A stretch of 64,000 nucleotides of DNA from Daedaleopsis sinensis (lineage: Eukaryota; Basidiomycota; Agaricomycetes; Polyporales; Polyporaceae). The notes under the pieces were generated by a model that saw only the letters and a list, made by a program, of their open reading frames with translations, was not told the origin of the DNA and did no database searches. The position numbers and the translations under genes were made by a program. Location: assembly GCA_033807695.1 (NCBI GenBank), contig CM066309.1, positions 434,001 to 498,000 on the forward strand. The letters run 5' to 3'. Positions 23,459 through 33,899 of this stretch are shown here, piece by piece (position 1 is the first letter of the stretch; every line of letters begins with the position of its first letter).

Positions 23459-24769
23459 CAATATCCAAAGTGCCTACTGTATGTTTTCACCCACTCTTCC
23501 TAGTATGCGACCCTTCCAAAACGTCTTCGTATATATTTGTGTTGCGATAGAAGTACGAGTCTTTGGAGCTTCGTTGTGAATCTTGAAGAGATGTCCTCCG
23601 ATGTGCGTCGTTGTCTCGAGTGCCATTCAAGCGTTCGATCATCATGGGCACTACCTATCTTCAAGGTCATTGAGTGATATGTACATGTCTATTTAAGTCA
23701 AGGACTTGTTGAATGGGTCGTCGTTCAAGGCCGAGCGCGCAGTTTCGAGACAGCGAGTAAAGATACCGTTCAGCTGGGAGGACAGGGATGAGGTGTGGAT
23801 TAACAGCATGACCCTAATCCAGGCTGCAAGCGATTGAATCGACGACAAGTACGTGCCCAAGCAGACCGGTCTTGTGAACTTCCAGTGCACGGCCGTGCGT
23901 AGTGTGCAAGTCGATGTCACTACGATGGTGTTCTCCGCATCGTCAGAGTGAATCCGCGAGCCGCAGTGTGTCCATGGTCCAATGTCACAATGTGGAACGG
24001 GTACTACACCTCTAACTTGGATCAGAGCCAGAAGCAAGCAGCTCAACGCACATAGTCACCTTTAATCACGACGAGGTAGAGATCTTTCGCAAGTATTGTT
24101 TCTACACACTCCGTACGGTCGTGGTGCGAGAGACGTGTGAACGTGGGACGATCGCTGGGCTTGTGTTGCTTGGTTGAGACCATGCAGCATGGTGTCCTCT
24201 GACTGAATCCATTTGATCGTGTCGGATTTGACTTAGTGGCACATTAGAATGTTCAGGTAACGTTGAGGGACGGTGCCAAATAAGTAGTAGCTGGCGTCGA
24301 CGAAGGTGGCTATCTTGAAGTCAAAATAGACGGTGACGATCCGGATAGGTCAGACGGCGTTGAATAATACAGACATGCTTCGTTGTAGCACAAAAAGATG
24401 GGCAGTGGCCATTGAGTTCAAGCTCTAGTACTTAGTAGTTCAGACACGACGATAGGAAGAGACTTGCATCCAAGTCAACTTTAAGTTCGACCACGCCAAA
24501 ATGGTAAGCGTCACGTGCGTTGATGTAGCGGGCGCTAGAGGGCGGCGGCCAGGCACGCCGACAGTTGGACGCGGAAACCATCTGAGGAATCTGGACATGA
24601 TGATGTTCTCTTGCCTCGCCATTTACCTGTTCGTTTGATAGACGTGCGAGTCGTGGAGTGGTAAGACTAATATCAATAGCACAAGTCAGAAGACCGTAGT
24701 AGAACACAAACAACCATTCGTACGAGACAGCGACGTGTCGAGCTAGCAGAACAAATACTCTACGCGTCC
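23459..24769. other. Intergenic, possible decayed minus-strand gene
   Basis: Convergent space between the P450 and the hydrolase. Minus-strand stretches at 24713-24432 (opening MFVFYYGLLTCAIDISLTTP) and 24046-23693 (117 residues) look partly protein-like, but they are separated by stops and I could not join them into a gene. They may be a relic; no family recognised. Confidence 0.35.
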
Positions 24770-26089
24770 TCAGGCCTCAGGGACTCCTTCAAGAGTGTTT
24801 ACCCACTCCCCAAGCTCACGAAAGCCTTCGGATCTCTCCGGCTCGTGCCAGTCGACCATCAAGAAGTCATGGAGCGCGTCTGGATACTCGATGAACGTGA
24901 CCTCCTTTTCACCAATGTCCTTCACCAGCCTATCTCTCGCGACGTGCATGGAAGATAGGGTATACTCGGCCCCTCCTGCGAGCACTACCGTGCGCGGGAA
25001 TCCGGTGTACATCCCTGGGGTCCAGTCGGCCTGCAACGACCCCGGGGAGATCCACGCATTCTTCGCAGCCACCTCCTCCGGCATGTTGCCAAGCAAAGCG
25101 CGTCGAGTGTACCCGCTTTCGAGGATGGCATTGACGACATCGGAGCGGGCATTCCTTTTGGTGGAGGACTCCGGGGTCATGTCCGTCATCCCCCAATCCA
25201 TTGACGGGGAGAGGAGGATGAGCCCACCGGGCCTCGGAAGCTCGGCAAGATTGGCCGTCGCGATATAACGGGCTAGGTTGAATACAATTCCTCCACCTGC
25301 AGAGTCGCCAGAGAGAATGATGTGGCGAGGGTCGAACCCGAGGTCGTGCACGAGGTAGCGGTAGCCTGCTACGGCATCAATGAGAGATGCGGGGAAGGGA
25401 TTGGCTTGCTTGAACGGCTTCGCGGAGGAGAGGCGGTACTCGAGGGCGAAGATGCGGAGGTTCGACCCGAAGTGTTCGAGGTACCCATTGCACACCGGTA
25501 CGACCCCACTTTGAAAGTCGGGATGCGCAGTACCGAACTGGAGATAGATGAGTAGGAGTAGATGTAAGATCCAACGGACGACGGTCAACGTACGATGTGG
25601 CCACCACCTGGTTCACTATGAGCGACTCGTGACCATGTGCCATGAATAGCTACAGTACTCACCATGAACGTGGAACACTACACGCTCCCCCGGTGATGCA
25701 CGTTGGCCAGCCTGACCGTCAGGTCCTCTAGGTCCGTACCAGAACCCAGCCGTCCGTTCGGCTTTGACCCCGTTCTTCTCTGCAATCTCCTTTACATCGC
25801 CCACGATGAGGTCGGGAGTGGCATCGATCCAGACAAAGCCAAGAGAGTGCGCGTTCTGCTCGCACTTGTTGATCGATGGTGGTGCAGGGAGGGAGGTCTG
25901 GAAGACGATACGAATGAAGACTCGTATAGTACGCGTCAAGAGTGCGCGCTTTAAGGTCCAAGAGGGACGAGGGCGCCACGACGGGAGCGCCTCTGACACA
26001 ATCCACACCGGCATCGAGACTAGGATGAAGACAACGCCACATAGCATGTACAGAGTGCTGAAAGGCTGTCGTCTGAATGTGAATGGCAT
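24770..26089 (-). CDS. Alpha/beta hydrolase, HSL (steryl-acetyl-hydrolase-like) family
   Basis: Three exons (26089-25663, 25607-25594, 25537-24770) give 402 residues. An N-terminal hydrophobic span (LYMLCGVVFILVSMPVWIV) suggests membrane anchoring. The oxyanion-hole motif His142-Gly-Gly-Gly is completed by a 14-base exon. The nucleophile elbow is GDSAGG (Ser226). LLSPSMDWG follows, and the C-terminal PDALHDF gives the likely catalytic His370. These are the signatures of hormone-sensitive-lipase-type esterases, which cleave acyl esters from lipids, sterols or secondary metabolites. Inside a terpene cluster it could deacylate an intermediate, an inference from location only. An upstream in-frame ATG at 26227 would add 46 residues that look like leader. 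Confidence 0.88.
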
Positions 26090-27008
26090 CGCTGTGGCGT
26101 AAGACTGTGTGCAGGCGGTAGTGAATGGAGATGGGAGGGTAGCGAGACCTGGGGAGGGTCCGTCGGCATTAAGACGAGCCTGAGATACAAGGACAGGCGT
26201 CACCGGGCATTCCCAGACCATATGCATGTAATGGGCGAGGCGATGCCTTGGCTTCTGAATCTATACTCCCACCAGTCATCTTCTACAGTGCGGATTCTAT
26301 GCGGCGAGAGACGCCCATTCTGACAGGCTCGTCGACGGAAATACTTACATACTTACTCACAGGAGTCAGTTATTGCATTGAGCGGCAGCTCTTACATCAA
26401 GATTCTGTTCCAAATCACCGCAGTGGTGATGGAAGGTGCCAGAAGTAGTGCGGTTGGAGGAGGGCCTGGTGCGGCGGCTAAGTAAGCTCATCGGGAATTT
26501 AAAGTGAATATTAATCTGAAATTTCTAATACGGCGCTCATTGGTAACTTTCGATCTCCGCTGCACAGCCACTCCCGCGCGAGCTCGACAGTCCGAGCGCC
26601 GGCTCCTCTGAACAGATCTGAATGTTGAACGTTCTGAACGACGGTCACGTCCAAGTGGCCACTTTCTACGTAGCATATTTGTGGCGTCTCAGAATATAGT
26701 ACTATGTATAGATTACAATTACATTAGTCAGATAGTAGGGCACTTGGAGACGCCAAAATTGATCTCTCCTCAGGCTGCGCCTCCTCCTCCTCCTGGTCTT
26801 GATGTTCGCATGCCTTGCACCTGATCCATCTTCTTTGGACGGCAGCCTTCAGTACTCAGTGTGGGCTCGACTCGGAGTTCAATATTCAATATCCATAATT
26901 ATGAGTACTGCAGAACAAGTTCACTGGCAGTCTTCCGTCCGTGCCATGGTGCGAGGCCACTAATTCTAGTAGTAGGTATTGATCATACGGTATCTACTAC
27001 TGCGACTG
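26090..27008. other. Intergenic, nothing recognised
   Basis: Holds the hydrolase promoter and the 3' end of the sesquiterpene synthase. A short CTC/CCT repeat lies near 26775-26795. No ORF is convincing. Confidence 0.45.
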
Positions 27009-28297
27009 CTACAGCCTGGCTGCTTGCTTCTGTCCCCTGGGTAACATCTCTACTAGTCTGCTCTGTTGTATCTCTAAACCGATCTGACCGAAGTATCTCC
27101 CACTCTCGAAGTTCCAGCAGTCGTTGGCTCTCGGCCAGTTCATGACATGATCGATATACAATGCGAGCTCCCCTCCAGTATTCGGGTCCGACTCGGATGC
27201 AGCCAGAGCAAGCGTTTTGGGCCAAATGGCGATAGCGTGGTCGGCGCGCGCTTTGTGTTGCTCCGCCAGCCAGCTAAGCGCACCATCGAGGTCCAAGTTG
27301 TACTCGCGCATCGCAATGGTGATAACGTTGTGAGCGTCATCCCCCGCCGCCTGCTCTTTGCTGTACGAGCTCAAGTCCTATGAAGTATGAGTAAGATTGG
27401 AGATCTGAACTAGTGACAAACGACGCGAATTCGACTCACATTGTCAAAGATGATTATGTCAGTGATGGCCGCTTTGAGCGATTGAATGAGCGGATGGTTG
27501 ACGAGTTCCTCAGGGAGGTTGAGAGGCAGCTCCGCAAGTGCGTAGCACGGCTCTGCACCTATGGTGTATCTCCGCAGCTCCATGTGCTCCTCAATGGTGC
27601 GGCTGCGACCTGAGTCTCTGTCCCTGGCTTGCTCGACTATTGACGCCGTGAAGCGATCCCAGGTACCTTCAAACCGGACTCGGGAGGTCTCCGTTGCAAG
27701 CTTCAGAGCCCTGGCCCAGAATCTAAAGGCAGCGTCAGTGCTATATAGCTGAGAGCCAAGATATGGCTGGCTACTAAGCTCGACTCACTGCCTCGCGATC
27801 TCACCGATCACTGATTCCCCGACTGGTCGAGGTTGTGAAGGGTTTCGCAGAGCATCCATGCTGATGTCCGCTAGTTTTCGGACATCACTTTCCCCCAGCT
27901 CGTCTGTGTAGTCGTCGAAGACAAAGAATAGGTTCATCAGGTCGCATGCTGCTCGGTAGTGCTCTAGTACAAGAGGTGAAATTAGCATCGTTCGTCACAT
28001 GTGGGACTGCCAGTGAGTACCGAACGGTCACTTACCTTTCTCTGCGGTCGGGTACGAAAGAGCAGCCAGAAGTCCTATCGTGGAATACATTAATCATGAC
28101 GGAGAGGATGGTAGTCCTAGAGTAATGGACGTACCAAATTTACACCGATCGAAAGCCTTCTGTGCGCCGGGCCTAAAGGCATGGAAGCTTCGGAACCATT
28201 CGGCAGACTCTCCAGAGACCTCGTCGTAGAAGGGAGAAACACGTCGGGGCAGTGGCCATTGTGCCATGGTTTTTGGAAGACGGATGTAGCGAGCCAT
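27009..28297 (-). CDS. Sesquiterpene synthase (class I terpene cyclase)
   Basis: Five exons (28297-28135, 28074-28036, 27963-27789, 27722-27440, 27377-27009) give 342 residues, the usual size for fungal sesquiterpene cyclases. It starts [24 protein letters not shown], the family opening. The Asp-rich metal motif is Asp84-Asp-Tyr-Thr-Asp-Glu. The NSE motif is Asn220-Asp-Leu-Ser-Ser224-Tyr-Ser-Lys-Glu228. The C-terminal Arg314-Tyr315 pair sits in FESGRYFG. All Mg2+ and diphosphate ligands are present, so it should ionise and cyclise farnesyl diphosphate in the cytosol. It falls in the basidiomycete family that includes protoilludene-, cadinene- and muurolene-type cyclases; the product cannot be told by eye. 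The exon 4 to 5 junction splits the NSE motif after its Asn. Confidence 0.94.
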
Positions 28298-29061
28298 GCT
28301 GCTGTCGAAGAACTGGAGATCGTCAAAAAGAGCGGCCACATTTATAGTACAGGACTCTAGTGGAGTTAGAAACATAGCTTCGTTCTGATAATATTAATAT
28401 GTGCGTACCGATACGGTACCGTGTCTAGCCAGTAGTAGTCGCGTATCGTAGCCTAGAGCTTGGTGTGAGAAGGGACTCTTGCATCAACAAAGATGTTGTG
28501 GAAGAATCAAGAGGGTTCGTGTGCTACTCCAACTTCGCCAGTGTCAAGCTCCTGCCAGTGAGTGGCAGATACTACGGAGGAGAATTCGAACACGGCATTT
28601 CCTAAGATGCGCCCAGTGACCAACCCAAATGTTGTAGTATTCTAGTCGTATCTCCGATACGTCCATCGTCCACAGTACTCCAGAATGCATCAGATTCCGG
28701 TTATACGGTCGGAGTGAAGCTCACGTCTAAACCGCAGAAAAGGGGTTGAAACAGATGATGAGTTGGAGCATGTACAGCCCCATGTGATGCTGCGAAAGAG
28801 AATACGCTCCTTGTGATCACCTATTCTCCCCCAAAAAAAGGTCATTTTCCATGGCTTTTCGCCGCGGTATTCTAGTCACACGGAAGATATTTGGGAGTAC
28901 CGGCGGTGCCATGTATAGCTTCGTACGATTGTGACTCTGTGTCTACACATGTGAATCCACAACAAATCCACACGCCTACATAAGCGAGTCAGGGATAGAA
29001 AGAGATAGTTTTTCAAGTCGAGCCTTGCGGTGACTTCCCTATGGATACATGGTGATTTCGC
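28298..29061. other. Intergenic, promoter of terpene synthase
   Basis: Between the terpene synthase start and the 3' end of the acyltransferase, both on the minus strand. No ORF of quality. A run of A (CCCCAAAAAAAGG) lies near 28830. Confidence 0.45.
28340..28346 (-). promoter_or_regulatory. TATA box of the sesquiterpene synthase
   Basis: TATAAAT on the minus strand lies about 43 bases upstream of the ATG at 28297, a plausible core promoter position. Confidence 0.5.
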
Positions 29062-30952
29062 TCACACGTTCCAGGTCTGGACTAGCAGCACCTGCCGCGC
29101 AATCTCGTGGAGGTACTCCTGCATGACTCGTTCTTCCCATGTGTCTGTAGCCTAGGATGAAATGAGCGTCACACACGATCTCCAAAGACCCACCAACGAA
29201 CCTGAATCTGTATAACGAGCCTCCCGTGCATTGTCCATACGTGAACCATTCTATGTTGACGAGTGAGACAGAGTAATGAGGACCCAAGAAGAGTGTGTCA
29301 CTTACGGAGTCGGCAGAGTGAGCCGATGGCCAAAGTGGAGGGACGAGACTCGCAGGACGGGCAACGGTTGTGAGGTTGGCCAAAGTGCGGGTAGGAGATT
29401 CTCAATGTTTCCGACGTTCACCACAGTCGACACGTACGGATTCACCATGGGCAAGCCCTCACGGGGGGGCGCAAGGCGCATCTGCTCGGCCATGAGATGC
29501 GGGAGGCAGGGGTTTGCGAGATATTGGGAGTACTGCTCCTTGAGCGCGGAAGTCGCCACCATGATCCTCTTCCCCTCGTCCTCGGACACATAGACATCCT
29601 TGTGGCGAACGGTCACTGGGACGAGTACAAACCGGGAGATGAAGTTCCCCTTCCCATCGTGAGGGGGGACAATGTATCGTCCCAAGGAGATACTGAGATA
29701 TCTGTGAGAAATACTGCGACCGGTGCCGGACATAATGAGTAGAGTGTCAAGCACTCACAGGCTACTTCCATAAGTGATATGCGCCTCGGGTGCGTCCTCT
29801 GCAGAAACTGGGTTTAGCTTGAACGTAGCGAGCGCGACGGCGGCATCGATGAGGTGAGTGATGGTGAACCCATTTTTCTTCAGAGATGTGATGACCGCCG
29901 CCGTCTCGGACGCAGTCAGCTGGAGCTGCACCCGGAGAGGCCGACCGCGAATGGACTCGACAGCTTTTTCAGCATTGCATTTGAGACTGTGCGGGGGCTA
30001 CGTGGTGGTCAACACCACAGATAGAGAATCACCATGTCGAATACGTACGACTGGATTGCTGTACAGTCCCACGACTTTGGCCATGAGTGAATTACCATTC
30101 GTGTCCCATTCTTCCTTAGGGCGTGGCCCTCCCGTCGACGTGATGGGACCGGCTGGCAGTCTCTCCCATTCCGTGCCCCATTGGAGCAAGGACACGTCGA
30201 AACGAGTCGGAGAGGAGATATACTCGAGGAGGACGTTCAGCGCAGCGATAGTCGGGTGTGCATCCATGAGCGCGTGTGTTCCATGGAAGAAGAGGCCGAA
30301 CTCGTTCGCCGTCCCGCTCGGCCGTATGAGATAGAGATGAAGATACTGAGAGCTACCGTCCTTGAGAATGTACGGGAGGGTGTTCGAGTTCATGCCCTGT
30401 ATGAATTGGGACGGATCGACCGGGTCGTGTACCACAGTGAGTGTCTCGCTTGCCCATTCTTGAGCCTCTTCATGACTCGACAGCGCAGTATACACCCAGG
30501 AGCGAAGCTGTGGGTCGTGTATGCCCGACTCTAGCGTAGCTGCAGCAATCGGAGTTGCATAGCTGTCGACAGCAATTTCAGAACACACGACAGCAAACAT
30601 GGGGTTTATCGGTCCCTTACCGAAGTCGGACGAGTGCCTGCAGAGTGCGTACACGTAACTCCTCGCTGGGAAGAACCGTTGCGAAAGTGATACCCATGCA
30701 ACATTCACCGAATCTACGGAATCGAGTTAGAGAGAACACCTAAACGTACTTCAACTCAGACACCTACCCGTCTCCCGATACCATGACCTGGTCCGCAAAC
30801 AACTCGGAGCCGATGAGGGGTCTGGAAATAGAGAGAAGTGTCAGCGGAGGATTAAGGTATGCTGACACGCACTGCCAGTAGACTCACCTGGAGTAGCATG
30901 GCCTACTCTCCAAAGAGGATGCTGGAAGACGAGACCACTGAGGCTCCTCCAT
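29062..30952 (-). CDS. Tri3-like O-acyltransferase (condensation-domain fold)
   Basis: Eight exons (30952-30888, 30821-30768, 30713-30621, 30562-30049, 29997-29759, 29701-29306, 29250-29202, 29151-29062) give 499 residues. The active-site HxxxD is in FFHGTHALMDAHPT (His-Ala-Leu-Met-Asp), placed in the N-terminal half as in trichothecene 15-O-acetyltransferase (TRI3) and related condensation-fold enzymes. The C-terminal half has VNVGNIE..LP and a terminal MVHVWTMHGRLVIQIQ strand pair matching the second subdomain. It most likely transfers an acyl group from acyl-CoA to an alcohol of the terpene. The frame 30708-30622 read without splicing gives a misleading N-terminus; splicing gives LVRLRYATPIAAATLESG. 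No signal peptide. The family match is from memory. Confidence 0.82.
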
Positions 30953-31699
30953 GTTGCACGGCCGGGAGTACTGTCTGTGGCGGGTGTGACAAGGAGAATC
31001 TGTGAATGAGTCGTTCAGACTCCCAGTGAATACCCAGTAAAACTTAGCGCCATCTCGGAGACATCCGGCATTTTCTCATACTTCCGGCATCCCCGGCAGC
31101 AGAGCATCCCTGAGACGTAAAGCGTTCAAGTCCATCTTCTGAGCTCATGTTCTGTGGACGCCTGTGAGAGTCGGAGGTCTCGAAGAAACCGTATCGTTGA
31201 GCGTGTACTAGTGGAAGAACATCAGCGGTGTTGCCGGCCACTTTTGATGTGCCGTCCATGCGGTGTTCTAGACACCTATTATCAAATACGAGTGACCTTC
31301 CCACCACGCTGGGATCGGATGCAATGCAGTGGACAGATGAAGGTATATGCGGTACAACAGCCAGGGGTATGGCAGGCATAAGCCAAGCTGGGACGGAAGG
31401 TATGACATACGCAAGAAAGATGGTGCTGTCGCCGAGCTTCCACACCCTCGTCAAAGGGCTCTCAAACCCAAACCTGCAGTGGCGCACCCGTGATTATCTC
31501 TTCCACCGCCCACTATCGCAACAGCGCAGTGTAGGTGGCTCAGAGACGGCCGCTGAGACAGGAAGTGTCATTATAGACACAATGAACAGTCAAGTATCTG
31601 TGTGCTTAACTTTAAAACCCTTGCATGCGTGCGAAAGAGATGAACGATTGATTTCGATATGACGTAAGGACATCCTTCCCTCTCCGAGCGACGAGCCCA
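30953..31699. other. Intergenic, no gene recognised
   Basis: Promoter side of the acyltransferase. The minus-strand open frame 31487-31044 (147 residues) has no family match and unusual composition, and I consider it spurious. Confidence 0.4.
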
Positions 31700-32905
31700 C
31701 ACCTCTGTACGGAATCGCAAAAAGCACCCACATCATGCTTCGACGTTGTTGTAGGCTTAGGAACTCCTACACGACCAGCCGAGCGGCAGGTGGCGCAGCA
31801 GGCACCCGACACCGCGCCCACCGCAGAACGGCGCCCGCCACGAACACTCAGCTGCGCACTAAATCCAGCATCAGTATCTGCCTGCACGCGAACTGCCGGC
31901 GACGTCCCGAGGACGCCGCCGCCCTCTTGAGCGCGTGCTCGATAAAATAGGGATTGTAGTCGCCCGAGTAGCTTGTGCGTGTCCGCTCACGAGCGGAAGG
32001 ACGTGGTATTCGAGAGCGGGCCGCTCATCCCGCCGAACCCGACGCAGAGAAGGTAGAAGTCGCTCGGGGTCGCGGCGAATTGCGATATGAGAGTGACGGC
32101 ATTGAGGCTGCTGCCGTAGTGGTAGATCTGGCCCTCACCGAGCTGGAGTTTTCCTCTATCGGCCATAAGAGGATCGTCATAGTGACCAGAACCTACCGAC
32201 CAATGACGGCGAGCACTAGAGTCGTATCCCCAACGAGGCACAGTACTAGTCGGTCAGTGTGCGAGAGTGGATTTGAGCGCGTTGATAACAGTCGTAGTGT
32301 CGTTGAAGTACGTCGCCAAGGCAAACACCCCCTCTTGACCTGTGGAATCCCATGTCATTTCCGAGCCGAACCTAGCCACGAGCATCGAGCTTGATACCAG
32401 AGACCATACACGGAAACGAAGCGACTTACCGGGAATCGCTCACCAGCCCAGACCTTCTCGAGGGCTTGCATCCGACCTCTATCCTCGTCATTCAGTCGTC
32501 CGGCAAGAACCGGACGACCGTCTCATCCATCAGCCGATCATTCACGTGCCTCATGAATGTCCTGCACCGTCATCATCGCAACGGTGAGCAAAGTCTGGTT
32601 GGTGCACCACCGCCAGTCGTGCGTCTTGACGAAGTCGGGGAAGTTGCGTGCGACGTCGTATAATATCGACGAATATGCGCGCAACATGTTCCCAGGCTGC
32701 GAGGTTGCATAAGAGCTCTGAGGCTTTCTTCGGTGCGGAGGACGATGTACATAGTCGGCGATGGCGGAGGGCGAGACGTTCTGCGCCACTGACCAAGTCG
32801 GAGGAGCCTGGAGGATGGTCTGGTCGGTGAATGGGGTCCGGATCGCAGCGTATATTTCTACCGCGGGCCATTCAAGTGCAGGAAATTGACCTGTTTTCGA
32901 ATAAT
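31700..32905 (-). pseudogene. Decayed DUF5695-like glycosidase relic
   Basis: Minus-strand pieces in several frames read in order like one protein. They are FPALEWPAVEIYAAIRTPFTD with SVAQNVSPSAIADYV (about 32890-32760), then NMLRAYSSILYDVARNFPDFVKTHDWRWCTNQTLLTVAMMTVQDIHEA (about 32690-32540), GGKLQLG..QIYHYGSSLNAVTLISQFAATPSDFYLLCVGFGGMSGPLSN (about 32160-32010), and TSYSGDYNPYFIEHALK (about 31975-31920). Frameshifts and stops separate them, and conserved stretches are missing between them. The pieces resemble the large fungal extracellular DUF5695 proteins (six-hairpin glycosidase-like). The family assignment is from memory of its conserved motifs and should be tested. Not functional. Confidence 0.6.
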
Positions 32906-33104
32906 GGCATGCACGGGTACTGATTCACGCGCGTGTCTGAACGGAGAGGAGTAAACACAGACCTTGACGACTTGCACAGTTCCAGCGAAGCGGAGTCATA
33001 GACATCTGCAAAAAGCGGATTTCTGCGCATGCTAGCGATGTACTTGAGGGACGAGCATGACCTTATGAGCGATGGGGTACTCACAAGGTAGTTATCACGA
33101 ATCT

Positions 33105-33262
33105 AACCAAGTCTCCAATCACCCCTCCTCCAAGTGCGAGAATCACCGTATCCCACGTGTACATGTTGAGCAAGAGAAAGTCCTCGATATTGTATGTCCT
33201 TGTCACCGACTCGATGCGAACCTTCACGAGGAATTCTACCAAGCTTCAACGAACGCATCATT
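33105..33262 (-). pseudogene. AROM (3-dehydroquinate synthase domain) fragment
   Basis: A minus-strand frame encodes [35 protein letters not shown] before a stop. [14 protein letters not shown] is the NAD-binding glycine-rich motif of 3-dehydroquinate synthase, the first domain of pentafunctional AROM. Only about 50 residues remain, with changes at conserved positions (Arg in place of the usual Gly before FV), so this is a relic transplanted next to the DUF5695-like relic. Confidence 0.65.
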
Positions 33263-33397
33263 CCTGACGTGATCGCACTTGGTGAGACTGGCATGAGTAG
33301 ACTAAGAGATGGCGAGGGTGGTCGACGACGACAAAATGTTGCAACTTCTTCAAGTACGTAGGTTTAATGTAGGCGTAGTCCAACGGAAAGGCTAGCA

Positions 33398-33470
33398 GGG
33401 GTGTTGGCCAGGTGGTAACATTGGTTTCGTTGTTGACGCCGGTTCGGGGTTCGAATCCCTGCAATGTCCA
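33398..33470 (+). other. tRNA-like sequence (pol III A and B boxes), probably pseudo-tRNA or SINE head
   Basis: TGGCCAGGTGGT at 33405-33416 fits the internal A box and GGTTCGAATCC at 33448-33458 is a perfect B box, 31 bases apart. A five-pair T stem encloses TTCGAAT. The acceptor strands (GGGGTGT against CAATGTC) pair poorly, and no clean seven-base anticodon loop can be drawn, so a working tRNA is unlikely. Runs TTTT and TTTTT at about 33492-33505 could end pol III transcription. Confidence 0.5.
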
Positions 33471-33899
33471 TAGGAGCTTCTCAACGTTCCTTTTCGTTTT
33501 TACCCCTGATCTTTATCATTATCGTTGTCTATGTGCTCGCTGTATGACTTAAGGTGTTGAGTCTACTACTACTATGCTCTCTACGCATTCTACTTGACTG
33601 AATCCGAGACGGTGAGCTAACGTGCAATCATCGGCCATGTTTACTGCTCTAGTGGTGACTCGGACACTTGCGTACCATGAGGTGAGATCTTGAGACACAT
33701 ATTTGCGATTCGCTTAGTACATACGACAACCTTCAATCCACCTTGTGCACTGTGGCAGATCGCGCGCATCGGACACCGGGGTATCCTCGACTCCGCCAGA
33801 ATGCCTCAAGGTGAGTCGAATGCGCCTATAAAGTCCTTCTCGGACTGGAAATGAGTAACTATCTTAAACTCGTATAACGTGAAATAACTTGCCACGCTA
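33471..33899. other. Intergenic, nothing recognised
   Basis: T-rich just after the tRNA-like sequence, otherwise featureless. Lies downstream of the second membrane-protein copy. Confidence 0.4.

Noticed and set aside
30622..30708. Start of the acyltransferase at 30708 (MNVAWVSLSQRFF)
   Set aside because: Reading this frame gives non-conserved sequence; two upstream exons and an intron at 30620-30563 give a continuous conserved N-terminus instead.
31044..31487. 147-codon minus-strand ORF upstream of the acyltransferase
   Set aside because: No family, no continuity with the acyltransferase, whose start fits the conserved N-terminus at 30952.
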